The position numbers and the translations under genes were made by a program. A model generated the notes under the pieces. That model ran no database searches. It had not been told where the DNA came from and saw nothing but the letters and a program-made list of their open reading frames with translations. 14,172 nucleotides of DNA. Source: OLB6 sp964525565 (GTDB taxonomy: Bacteria > Bacteroidota > Ignavibacteria > Kapaibacteriales > Kapaibacteriaceae). Positions 1 through 7,911 of this stretch are shown here, piece after piece. The number at the start of each line of letters is the position of its first letter. The first letter of the stretch is position 1. Location of the stretch: the NCBI GenBank assembly GCA_964525565.1, contig CAZGHI010000054.1, forward strand, positions 1-14,172. Reading direction: 5' to 3'.

Positions 1-3000
1 ACTTCGCCATCATAGAGGGTGCTTACCAGATTACCCATCATGTCGAATACTTCCAGTTTAACACTGCTACGGTTTGCAATGCGGAAGCGGAACGTTGTCT
101 TATTGTTAACCGGATTCGGGTAGTTGTCTTCGAGAACAACACCAGACTCCGTTTTAACAACGCGTACAACATTAGAGTATGATGCGCGACCATCGAAATC
201 GTGCTGACGCAGACGGTATTCGTATGTAACACCATTTTGAACCTTATCGTCGAAGAAACGGTAGTTTATGGTGCGTGTGCTGTTTCCTGCACCTGCAACA
301 AAACCAATGTTCTCCCACGGGGCATCTGCTCTGGACGTGTTATCGACGCATGAAAGAGAGGTTGTGCCTGTTGTAAGGTTATTCACTTCCTTCATAGCAC
401 GACGTTCGATATCAAATCCCTGGTTGTTTTGTTCCGAGCCAGTTTCCCAGAACAAATCAATACCTGACTGACGTGCTTTACCTTCAAAGTATGTGAGTTC
501 AACTGGAATAACACATTCTACGAACTTTGGAGGTGATGAGAACGACCGTTCGCCGAAGTATGGACGGAGCAGCGGAATCCACGAACCTTGTGTAAAGGTT
601 GGGAAACCAAGGCTCATACCAAGTGCGTCGAGGTGAGCATAACCTGGGTTACCGATTGTTGGTGTGAACTGCACCCAATCACCGGAGAATCGTGTTAGCT
701 CGTATGCAAAGCGGTTATCGTTAAGCACAGCTCCTGCACGGTTCCGGAAGCGGAAGTTCTTGTCAATCAGCAACGTACGGTTACCGACACCATATGTTGG
801 GATGTCAGAGAACAGTGTTGTAACCATGCCCATACGCGAGGCTGAAGCTCCAAGTTCATAGCCTTCGGTACCAAGCTGAGCTACAGAAACCCAGTATTCA
901 CCTGGAGCAAGAACCACAGGTTTTTCAAGTAAGTATGTTACATACTTTCCAAATTGAGGCTCATTCCACTGCCCCGTTTCATCCTCGCCACGACGCTTCA
1001 GAATAGTAGAGTTCGGGATACGCGTGTCGCTAGGTACACCACCCTGGTCAGGATACAAGGAGAACGAGATATTCAGAACGTCTTGGTTTAGTTCGCCCCA
1101 GAAAGCCTGATATCCATTAACTGTATCTTGGGAATACAGGGTAAAACGTGCTGCAATCTGTCCAGACGCATTACCGGCATCTGCTCCGTACTTAGTACTT
1201 GGTGGCGGTGGCGTTGTATAGCCATACATGTAGCCGTTCTGGAATTGATTGCCCAGAGCGCCAGCGATGTAGAAGTACCCACCGGAGTACCAGTTGCCGC
1301 CTTGTCCACCATAGGAGTAACCTGTATGGTTCAAGCCTTTGCCTGTAACACCAGAGTATTGGAGCTTAGGAACATCGTTAACAGGGTTGAGTGGGGTCTC
1401 TTCGTAGGCAAACGACGGGCCGTACAATATTGTAAAGTCCGTTGTAGTAGAGTCGTTCAGCGTATCGAGGTCATTGCCGGGGAAGAAGATACGCCCAGTA
1501 ACCTTATAACGTCCCGGAGTTGTATTACGGAAGTTCGCATCGGGGAATGGCAGTAATACTTCGCGGTTGCCTGCTAGCGTCGGAACGGTAATGGTCCGAC
1601 AATAGATCTGCTGGCTTTCATTGCCAAACGGTTTGATCTGCAAACGAACTGAGAATGCAGGAGCAGCCAGGTCTGTGTTGTTTGCAAGTTTAACACGGAT
1701 TGGCACGCGAGTAACCTGTGATGCCGGAGCCATGGTGTACGGCCAGATAAGTTGGATGTTCGAGAATTCAACATCGGTTACTTCATCTGGGAATAAAATC
1801 TTTACGTTGTCAATAAAGAAGTTATCCTCGTCATCTGCAGGCATTGGCGGCGCTGAATTATTCATTGCAGAAACCTGAAGACGGAAACGGAAGTTGCGTC
1901 CACCTTCATTCACCCACCGAAGTATGGAGTCCGGGATCGGGATTGTGATTTTGTAGTATTCAAAATCCTTACCGTCGTCAAAGAGGTCTTCGCGCAAGCC
2001 GCCTGTTGGCGGAGTATAGTTATTCTCGAGTTGCTGATTATATGCCTTGATGTCAAAACCACGACCATAACCACCACCACCCCAGATGGTAAATGGCTGT
2101 AGGTATGCACTACCCAACAGTGCAGGGTCGTATCGCCATGTTTGGATGTTGGTAATGTTATTCACACCATCGCTAGACGGAGTAGCAAACTCAAGAAGAA
2201 GTCGGTCCGGTTTGCGTTCTCCTGGAGGAGCCGGATAAATTGTGTTTACGTTGCGAAGGTTCACTCTATGTTCCGGGCCGATCAGACGGTTGTCTGCATA
2301 TCCACGAGCAATGGAGGTAAGTTTACCAGCTCGCTGATATGAAATCGAAAGAACAGCTTTCTTCCTGTTGGAAACGTTAATTGGGAAGGAACGGAGTTGG
2401 TCACCACCATACTGCCCTGCATTTGGTATTTCCAGGTTTGACAGCGTTAGCCTGTTCATCCGAATAACTGGCGATTTCAATGAAAAGATCGTTGAGTTCA
2501 CAGCATTGAACGTTCCTCTTGGTGGCGGTGGGTTATTCGTTACCTCTTCACCGTCAACTACGTCAGACTCAATGTTCACCCACTTCAGTACTGATGGCAT
2601 TGCTGCCCCACCTACTAGGTGAAACTCAGTAACATCGTCGTTGAAACCGGACAAACGGCGCATTGCGAACAAACGAATGCCTGTCGTATCGTCAAATGGC
2701 CACTCATCACCAAGTGCGGTGTTATTTGAGTCGCGCGGCTCTGCAACTACACTGGTGAACAACCTACCGATTTGTGCATCAATGAATGGGTTTGGCTCAA
2801 ATGGAGGGAAGGTTACTCGCACAAACTCGTAGGGTTTCATTTGATGCCCTGCGGTATAGGTTTGTGCTGCACCATTTATGTCGCAAAGTTGAATATTCGA
2901 AAGCGACGGATCTGCAAGTGCTCCGTTCGACACAGCCTTCGATGTGTTATAAACGATCTCGCCAGTAGCTTCATTGATAATCCGGAAGCGTACACGGAAG

Positions 3001-4628
3001 CTAATACCTTGCTTCACATAATTTACGCCCTGGGGTCCCTGAATATCGTTCGTGAGGTTTTGAACGATAGCTACAGGTTGAATAGAACCAAGCCTCGTTT
3101 CACCAGCCAAGATTTCGTAATTGTTTGCTTGGTTCGATGGAACAACCACTGAATAATCTAATGGAGCATTTGGATTCAGTGGGTGCACACGATAGTACAC
3201 CTGAATTACACGTAGAACGTTTTTCCATTGCTTGAACTTTACCGCAAGGAAGTCCTTCGGAGTTGTCTGCATGTCGTTCTTCGTAGATGTAGCACGAATA
3301 CCACATGTTGAGCAACCCGGGCGACGATCATCGAACCAGTACTCAGTGAATTGCGTGTACTTTGGAGCGTCATAGTTCAATGTTGTAACAGCCGGCATTG
3401 CTGCTGGGAATCCAGCCCAATTTAGCCGACGAGCCGGTCCTGTTACCCCAAATGTAGAGTTACAGCGTAGCCATACTGGAGCTGAGTATGGTTGCAAAGC
3501 TGTACGCGGTGCGATGCCAAAGAAGCGCTCGTACTGAACCCGAACGGAACTGTCGTTGCGATCCAGAGTGATTTGTACGTTAAAACTATAGTGCTCGCCT
3601 TGACCAGGACGGTTGTCAGCCGCAAAGTTCACTGTGTACACTGGTCCGCCACCTGACGTTGCCGTTTTGGAACGAATTGGAGTAAGGTTCACATAGTACA
3701 CGATAAACTTATCATTGGACGGTGAGCGCTTGAAATAAACGCGTCCAAAGTCGTCAACAGCGCTAAGTTCACTGTTGTAAACCGAAACCTGCATGTCGTC
3801 CCAACAAGGAGCAATAAGGGCCGGTCGTACAAACTGACCACTTACAGTTGTCCACGCATTTGAATTCTGCAAGCTTACTTCGTCAAGTTGTGTATTCGTT
3901 CTTGTGCGAATACCACGCTGTGCGCCGGATGGAAGCCCACCGCATGCGATAAAGGTGTATCCAAAGTCGTCAGCGGTAGCATCACTTATTCCGTTCCCTG
4001 AGCGGGCACGGATATCGTCGGATGCTGGATCGTACGCAGTAAACGTTCCGGGTGAAGTCTCCAATGCTGTACGAGTGGTCGGGTATCCGTATTCATCGTA
4101 TTCGTAAAAATACCGACGATTCGACAGTGCCAATAATCCATTTGTTGAAATATAAATGGAGTCGTACCGTACACCGTTAAAATAGAATGGGAACCCAATC
4201 GAAATCGGGCCAGCAAATGCATCATCCGTCGAGTCCTGCATTTGGCCCGGATTTCGGAAATATGCAAACCCACCAAACGTGTTCAGTGTTGGGTTGGTCC
4301 AGTACCCTGCGGGGAACTGGTTTGGCCCCGACACGATACGACGCCACGTGGCCGGCTCTGTTAACGTATCAACAAACTGCGTCGGGTCTGGACGCCAAAA
4401 ATCGGGCGCCTCGTCATCCGAATCAACAAAATAATATCCTGTTGATATCGCAGGATTTGTGCGGGCATTAGCACCGCCTTTCGTAAACGGTAAGGGATAC
4501 GAGTCCACAGGTGCATTGGGACCGCTCCTACGTTGTACGTCTTCTCCATCCTTCCCTCCGGCGGTAGCTGCACTATTAAAGCCCAGCAGTCCAACACAGA
4601 GAGCAAGAAGTAAAATTCGTCGGTTCAT
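1..4628 (-). CDS. Giant secreted T9SS cargo protein (3' end beyond window)
   Basis: One uninterrupted minus-strand frame runs from ATG at 4628 to the left edge, giving at least 1,542 residues; the stop codon is outside the window. The start is followed by a clear signal peptide (MNRRILLLALCVGLLGFNSAATA, about residues 1-23), and GAGG lies 5 nt before the ATG. An ISTNGLLAL segment near residue 160 resembles the N-terminal module of many large secreted proteins. Two beta-rich, CARDB/Ig-like stretches lie in the middle, one of them (about 1010-1110) ending in the LDTLNDSTTTDFTI type of strand typical of CARDB. A CSTC motif is at 439-442. From about 1375, PVELTYFEGKARQSGIDLFW and GFDIERR form the domain that usually precedes a T9SS sorting tail. 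NYPNPVNNKTTFRF at 1502 onward, then KLEVFDMMGNLVSTLYDGE, is a type A sorting domain. It should therefore be exported by Sec, cross the outer membrane by T9SS, and be released or anchored at the surface. No catalytic motif was recognised; an adhesive or structural role is a guess. Confidence 0.88.
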   Translation of the reverse strand, partial: MNRRILLLALCVGLLGFNSAATAGGKDGEDVQRRSGPNAPVDSYPLPFTKGGANARTNPAISTGYYFVDSDDEAPDFWRPDPTQFVDTLTEPATWRRIVSGPNQFPAGYWTNPTLNTFGGFAYFRNPGQMQDSTDDAFAGPISIGFPFYFNGVRYDSIYISTNGLLALSNRRYFYEYDEYGYPTTRTALETSPGTFTAYDPASDDIRARSGNGISDATADDFGYTFIACGGLPSGAQRGIRTRTNTQLDEVSLQNSNAWTTVSGQFVRPALIAPCWDDMQVSVYNSELSAVDDFGRVYFKRSPSNDKFIVYYVNLTPIRSKTATSGGGPVYTVNFAADNRPGQGEHYSFNVQITLDRNDSSVRVQYERFFGIAPRTALQPYSAPVWLRCNSTFGVTGPARRLNWAGFPAAMPAVTTLNYDAPKYTQFTEYWFDDRRPGCSTCGIRATSTKNDMQTTPKDFLAVKFKQWKNVLRVIQVYYRVHPLNPNAPLDYSVVVPSNQANNYEILAGETRLGSIQPVAIVQNLTNDIQGPQGVNYVKQGISFRVRFRIINEATGEIVYNTSKAVSNGALADPSLSNIQLCDINGAAQTYTAGHQMKPYEFVRVTFPPFEPNPFIDAQIGRLFTSVVAEPRDSNNTALGDEWPFDDTTGIRLFAMRRLSGFNDDVTEFHLVGGAAMPSVLKWVNIESDVVDGEEVTNNPPPPRGTFNAVNSTIFSLKSPVIRMNRLTLSNLEIPNAGQYGGDQLRSFPINVSNRKKAVLSISYQRAGKLTSIARGYADNRLIGPEHRVNLRNVNTIYPAPPGERKPDRLLLEFATPSSDGVNNITNIQTWRYDPALLGSAYLQPFTIWGGGGYGRGFDIKAYNQQLENNYTPPTGGLREDLFDDGKDFEYYKITIPIPDSILRWVNEGGRNFRFRLQVSAMNNSAPPMPADDEDNFFIDNVKILFPDEVTDVEFSNIQLIWPYTMAPASQVTRVPIRVKLANNTDLAAPAFSVRLQIKPFGNESQQIYCRTITVPTLAGNREVLLPFPDANFRNTTPGRYKVTGRIFFPGNDLDTLNDSTTTDFTILYGPSFAYEETPLNPVNDVPKLQYSGVTGKGLNHTGYSYGGQGGNWYSGGYFYIAGALGNQFQNGYMYGYTTPPPPSTKYGADAGNASGQIAARFTLYSQDTVNGYQAFWGELNQDVLNISFSLYPDQGGVPSDTRIPNSTILKRRGEDETGQWNEPQFGKYVTYLLEKPVVLAPGEYWVSVAQLGTEGYELGASASRMGMVTTLFSDIPTYGVGNRTLLIDKNFRFRNRAGAVLNDNRFAYELTRFSGDWVQFTPTIGNPGYAHLDALGMSLGFPTFTQGSWIPLLRPYFGERSFSSPPKFVECVIPVELTYFEGKARQSGIDLFWETGSEQNNQGFDIERRAMKEVNNLTTGTTSLSCVDNTSRADAPWENIGFVAGAGNSTRTINYRFFDDKVQNGVTYEYRLRQHDFDGRASYSNVVRVVKTESGVVLEDNYPNPVNNKTTFRFRIANRSSVKLEVFDMMGNLVSTLYDGE

Positions 4629-4832
4629 GAAGACCTCGGAATAAATCAGTGAAAAACGAATGTGTTGTTGAAGTTCTACGTATTTCTCTCACCTAAACTA
4701 CGGCTTAGGTAATGATAACAGACAATTTGGCCAATTCAGAGCACAAAATCAACCTTTTTTATTCATCGTTGCATTTTCTACCCTAACGGCTTGTACTCAT
4801 AACAAGTAAGTTGTAAAAAGGTTACCTGACTT
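4629..4832. other. Intergenic region upstream of the T9SS cargo gene
   Basis: This 204-bp non-coding stretch lies between the end of purN and the start of the cargo gene, both on the minus strand. It holds an inverted repeat ACCTAA-N8-TTAGGT at 4691-4710, about 65 bp before the cargo ATG, which could be an operator or a small leader hairpin. A weak AT-rich imperfect stem (GTAAAAAG/CTTTTAC) at about 4813-4836 overlaps the purN stop and could act as a poor terminator. I found no convincing TAnnTTTG box on the minus strand; a TATCAT sequence preceded by TGT lies near 4714-4722 as a possible -10. The cargo gene probably has its own promoter here, but the sequence does not fix it. Confidence 0.45.
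4691..4710. repeat. Inverted repeat ACCTAA-N8-TTAGGT
   Basis: Perfect 6-bp arms separated by 8 bases, in the leader region of the T9SS cargo gene. It is short enough to arise by chance. It may be a protein-binding site, or a hairpin in the 5' untranslated RNA if transcription starts upstream of it. Confidence 0.35.
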
Positions 4833-5474
4833 TTACGGTACATAGTATTCAGTTTTCAACATGAATTCTGCGACGCGATGTACGGCACCCGGCAACCACT
4901 CTTTTTCGGCTTCACGCGTTGCCTGCTCAATCTCAAGAGCGGTGGAACGGTCCGGAATTGTTATACGCACCTGCTCGATGATGTCACCTTTGTCATACTC
5001 TGCTGTAACCCAGTGCAGAGTAACCCCTGTCTCCCTAACTCCTGATGCTGCAACGGCTTCGTGCACACGACGTCCGTACATTCCTTTACCGCCAAAGTGC
5101 GGCAACAATGCTGGATGCGTATTTATGATCTTTCCGTTCATTCCAACAATAATGTCAGCCGGGACCAGTTTCGTATAACCAGCCAGAATAACGAGCTGGA
5201 CTGCATTCGACCGGAGTACATCCAACACTCGTTCGGGCGACTCAGAACCTGCAAAGTGAAAACATGGTAAGTTATTCTCCTCCCCAAGCTTACACAACCC
5301 AGACTCCGGTCTGTTAGTTATAAACAGAACAACACAATAGGCTGCAGCACATTTTTTTGTGTATTCAAGCAGCGCACGCGCCGTTGTACCTTGACCACTT
5401 CCAAAAACGGCCGTTCTAATCTGCGAGGCCGGAACTCCTTTCAAAATTTCAGTACGGAACTGTTTTTCTTGCAC
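4833..5474 (-). CDS. purN: Phosphoribosylglycinamide formyltransferase (GART), PurN
   Basis: PurN transfers a formyl group from 10-formyltetrahydrofolate to GAR in step 3 of purine biosynthesis in the cytoplasm. The nominal 213 residues fit the family (about 190-215). The phosphate loop GSGQGTT is at 25-31. LVILAGYTKLVP lies near 94-105. INTHPALLP (117-125) carries the catalytic Asn118 and His120, and EYDKGDII (159-166) carries Asp161 in the place of the E. coli catalytic Asp144. The usual Asn after the glycine loop (E. coli Asn13) is Thr31 here, and the loop reads TTARALL. The GTG at 5474 is a nominal start: the frame stays open upstream into the N gap at 5516, no good ribosome binding site is seen, and family members usually begin only a few residues before the AVFGSG strand (residue 22 here). 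The true start is therefore uncertain. The gene is divergent from the receptor on the other side of the gap. Identity is secure. Confidence 0.93.
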   Translation of the reverse strand: MQEKQFRTEILKGVPASQIRTAVFGSGQGTTARALLEYTKKCAAAYCVVLFITNRPESGLCKLGEENNLPCFHFAGSESPERVLDVLRSNAVQLVILAGYTKLVPADIIVGMNGKIINTHPALLPHFGGKGMYGRRVHEAVAASGVRETGVTLHWVTAEYDKGDIIEQVRITIPDRSTALEIEQATREAEKEWLPGAVHRVAEFMLKTEYYVP

Positions 5475-5515
5475 TGTTGTTTCTGCGAAACTAGTGCAAC
5501 CGTTAACATCTTCAT

Positions 5516-5537
5516 NNNNNNNNNNNNNNNNNNNNNN
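5516..5537. other. Assembly gap (22 N)
   Basis: A run of 22 N lies between the 5' region of purN and the start of the TonB-dependent receptor. Its real length is unknown. It removes the divergent promoter region for both genes, and possibly part of the purN N-terminus. Confidence 0.99.
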
Positions 5538-5543
5538 CCTTGC

Positions 5544-7889
5544 ATGCTAACTACTTCGTACGGCTACATCCGTTACCTAATCAATGTTATCCTTTTCTTA
5601 TTCCTCTCCATTCATGCCCTTGCCGTACAAACTGAACCAACAGGCGTTGTTTCAGGTAGGGTTCTAGATAAGTCCACGGAATTGGCAATTCAAGGCGCAA
5701 CTGTACGCGTTGTTGGAACATCTATCGGAACCTACACTTCGTCGAAGGGATTGTTTACGCTGAAAAACGTGCCGGCAGGTATCCGCGAACTGAAAATTAC
5801 GGCACTGGGCTTCGACTCTGCCGTCGTTGGCAATATTGTAGTTAGTACAGGCAAACCTGCCGAGGTCAGCATTCGTCTGCAACCAACTGCTGTTCTCTTA
5901 AACGAAGCCGTTGTTGTGGCCGATGCATTTCGGTCAGACGTCCAGCTCGTTACAAGCACCAATTCTCTCTCCAGCGAAGAGGTCCGCCGTGCCCCAGGCG
6001 TTCAAGAAGATGTTGTGCGAGCTATCGCTTTGTTGCCCGGCGTGGCCGTTACCGCAGCCGGTCGCAACGACCTTGCCGTCCGTGGTGGAGCCCCCTTCGA
6101 AAACCTCTTCCTTGTTGACAATATCGAGGTACCAAATATCAACCACTTCGGCTCGCAAGGCTCTACGGGCGGTCCGCTCTCGCTTATCAATATTGACTTG
6201 GTCGAAGACGTTTCTCTCTCGACAGGGGGCTTTGGTCCACGTTTTGGCGACAAACTATCGTCAGTCACCTCCCTGTCTCTCCGAAATGGAAACCGCGAAC
6301 GCCTATCCGGCGAAGCTAACCTCAGCACTACGGGCTTCTCACTCATTGGCGAAGGTCCCATCGGCGAAAATGCCACCTTCTTGGTCGCAGCACGGCGGTC
6401 GTATCTCGACCTGATCTTCAATTTAGCCGGATTTGGCTTCATCCCTGAGTACTGGGACTTTGCCGGGAAACTGTCTATTGACCTAAACAGCTATAACAAG
6501 ATTTCATTCCTAACAACTGGTGCATTAGACAATGTGCGTTTTAATAACACGGAAGACAACCTGTACTCCAATAGCAGAGTCATTGCACCATCGCAAAACC
6601 AATACTTTAGCGGCCTTACGTGGAAACATCTTTTTGAGACAGGATTTCTGACGGTGACCCTCGGACGTGCCTATACCGTGTACCGATCCATTCAACAAGA
6701 CTCTCTTGGCTCTGTAGTTTTTAAGGCAAATACAGAAGAAGGCGACAACAGCCTACGTGCCGATCTTGTTCTGTTTCCGTCGGCCAATGTTGAGCTTACT
6801 ACAGGGTTTATTGCACGCTATGCAAGTACCTTGGCCTACGATATTGCCCTTCCCGGATTTGCGCGGCTTGATTCTGTTGGAATTCCGAGTCCGCTCCTGA
6901 CTGATACCACCTTCTCTGCTCTCCGGTATGGCGCTCATGCACAGGCGTCATGGCAGTTCACTGACCGCTGGAAGGTTTTTATGGGTGGGCGCGTGGACGT
7001 TTATGGATTTTTAAATAATGCCTTTCGATTCAGTCCCCGTGGCGGAATTTCATACTCTCCGGACCAGGTCCATACTCTATCGCTGTCCGCAGGTACGTAC
7101 TTTCAGGCTCCCCAGTTCATTTGGCTGATTGGCGACCCTCTAAACTCAACAACTCTTCTTCCAATGAGAGCCGACATGGCCGTTGCAAGTTGGCAATGGA
7201 TTGCCCGGGATGATATAAAATTTCAGGTTGAAGTATATGGTAAGCTTTACTCGAACTACCCGTTACGTCTCTTCCGTCCAACGGCTGTTCTTGCACCATC
7301 AGGATTCGACGATATTAACCAGGACATCCCATTCGGTCTCGAACCCTTGTCTAACAACGCAAGCGGTAGATCATACGGCGTTGAAGTTTTCATTCAAAAG
7401 AAGCTCACAGCGGACTCCCCGGTTTACGGTTTGTTGTCTGTAACCTTCAACCGAACAGAGTTCATCGCAGCAGATGGTGTGTACCGTGCGGGAAGATTCG
7501 ATACTCCATTCATCGGAACTCTGGCACTTGGATGGCGCCCTAACGATTATTGGGAGATCAGTGGAAAAACCCGGACTTCTGTGGGACTCCCAATTACGCC
7601 GTTCATCACCACGGCGGAGCGTGCGGCAGAAACAGGCTTTCCTATAGGAACTCCAGACTTTGCCTTATACAACCAAGGCGGCCGATTTCCATTTTTCTAT
7701 GCTATTGACCTGCGGGTAGATCGCCGATGGTTTTTTAGTGGTCTCCAACTTATTACCTACATTGATGTGCAGAATGTAACAGGTAACCAAGCCGTTAGTA
7801 ACTATCAATACAACCCGCGTACTGGCAGGGTGGAAACGCAAACTAGCATTGGCGTACTTCCAAGCATCGGTATAAATGTTGAGTTTTGA
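5544..7889 (+). CDS. TonB-dependent outer-membrane receptor with carboxypeptidase-regulatory-like domain
   Basis: Energised by TonB, such receptors import a ligand across the outer membrane. The formal open frame starts further left and runs through the N gap, but ATG 5544 is chosen because a signal peptide follows directly (VILFLFLSIHALA, cleavage near residue 27-28). This gives 781 residues, normal for the family. Residues 35-112 form a CarboxypepD_reg-like/CNA-B-type beta-sandwich (GRVLDKSTELAIQGATVRV ... SSKGLFTLKNVPAG). LNEAVVVADAF at 120-129 leads into the plug (about 130-245), with the family signature VRGGAPFENLFLVDNIEVP at 179-197. The rest is a beta-barrel ending in Phe781, as expected for BAM-assembled porins. 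No SusD-like partner is adjacent, so a glycan-utilisation (SUS) role is not indicated; the ligand is unknown. No ribosome binding site is visible because the gap ends only 6 bases before the ATG. The end faces metH with 22 bp between, and no terminator hairpin is evident there. Confidence 0.9.
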   Translation: MLTTSYGYIRYLINVILFLFLSIHALAVQTEPTGVVSGRVLDKSTELAIQGATVRVVGTSIGTYTSSKGLFTLKNVPAGIRELKITALGFDSAVVGNIVVSTGKPAEVSIRLQPTAVLLNEAVVVADAFRSDVQLVTSTNSLSSEEVRRAPGVQEDVVRAIALLPGVAVTAAGRNDLAVRGGAPFENLFLVDNIEVPNINHFGSQGSTGGPLSLINIDLVEDVSLSTGGFGPRFGDKLSSVTSLSLRNGNRERLSGEANLSTTGFSLIGEGPIGENATFLVAARRSYLDLIFNLAGFGFIPEYWDFAGKLSIDLNSYNKISFLTTGALDNVRFNNTEDNLYSNSRVIAPSQNQYFSGLTWKHLFETGFLTVTLGRAYTVYRSIQQDSLGSVVFKANTEEGDNSLRADLVLFPSANVELTTGFIARYASTLAYDIALPGFARLDSVGIPSPLLTDTTFSALRYGAHAQASWQFTDRWKVFMGGRVDVYGFLNNAFRFSPRGGISYSPDQVHTLSLSAGTYFQAPQFIWLIGDPLNSTTLLPMRADMAVASWQWIARDDIKFQVEVYGKLYSNYPLRLFRPTAVLAPSGFDDINQDIPFGLEPLSNNASGRSYGVEVFIQKKLTADSPVYGLLSVTFNRTEFIAADGVYRAGRFDTPFIGTLALGWRPNDYWEISGKTRTSVGLPITPFITTAERAAETGFPIGTPDFALYNQGGRFPFFYAIDLRVDRRWFFSGLQLITYIDVQNVTGNQAVSNYQYNPRTGRVETQTSIGVLPSIGINVEF

Positions 7890-7911
7890 TTGGTTGAACA
7901 ATGTGCCTGCT

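Noticed and set aside
1200..1215. GGTGGCGGTGG repeat, also present near 2519
   Set aside because: Both copies encode short proline runs (PPPP) in the same protein and are not a dispersed repeat.
1128..1556. 142-residue plus-strand open frame inside the T9SS cargo gene
   Set aside because: It lies wholly antisense to a long continuous frame with signal peptide and sorting domain, and its composition looks random.
5391..5543. N-terminal extension of the TonB-dependent receptor through the N gap
   Set aside because: This part is the complement of the purN 5' region read through unknown bases. A proper signal peptide begins at 5544.
5911..6414. 167-residue plus-strand open frame within the receptor gene
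   Set aside because: It is a shadow of the receptor in another frame, with no family resemblance and no own start signals. The same holds for 6002-6442 on the minus strand.
7890..7911. Terminator between the convergent receptor and metH genes
   Set aside because: Only 22 bases separate the stops, and no stem with a T run is visible.
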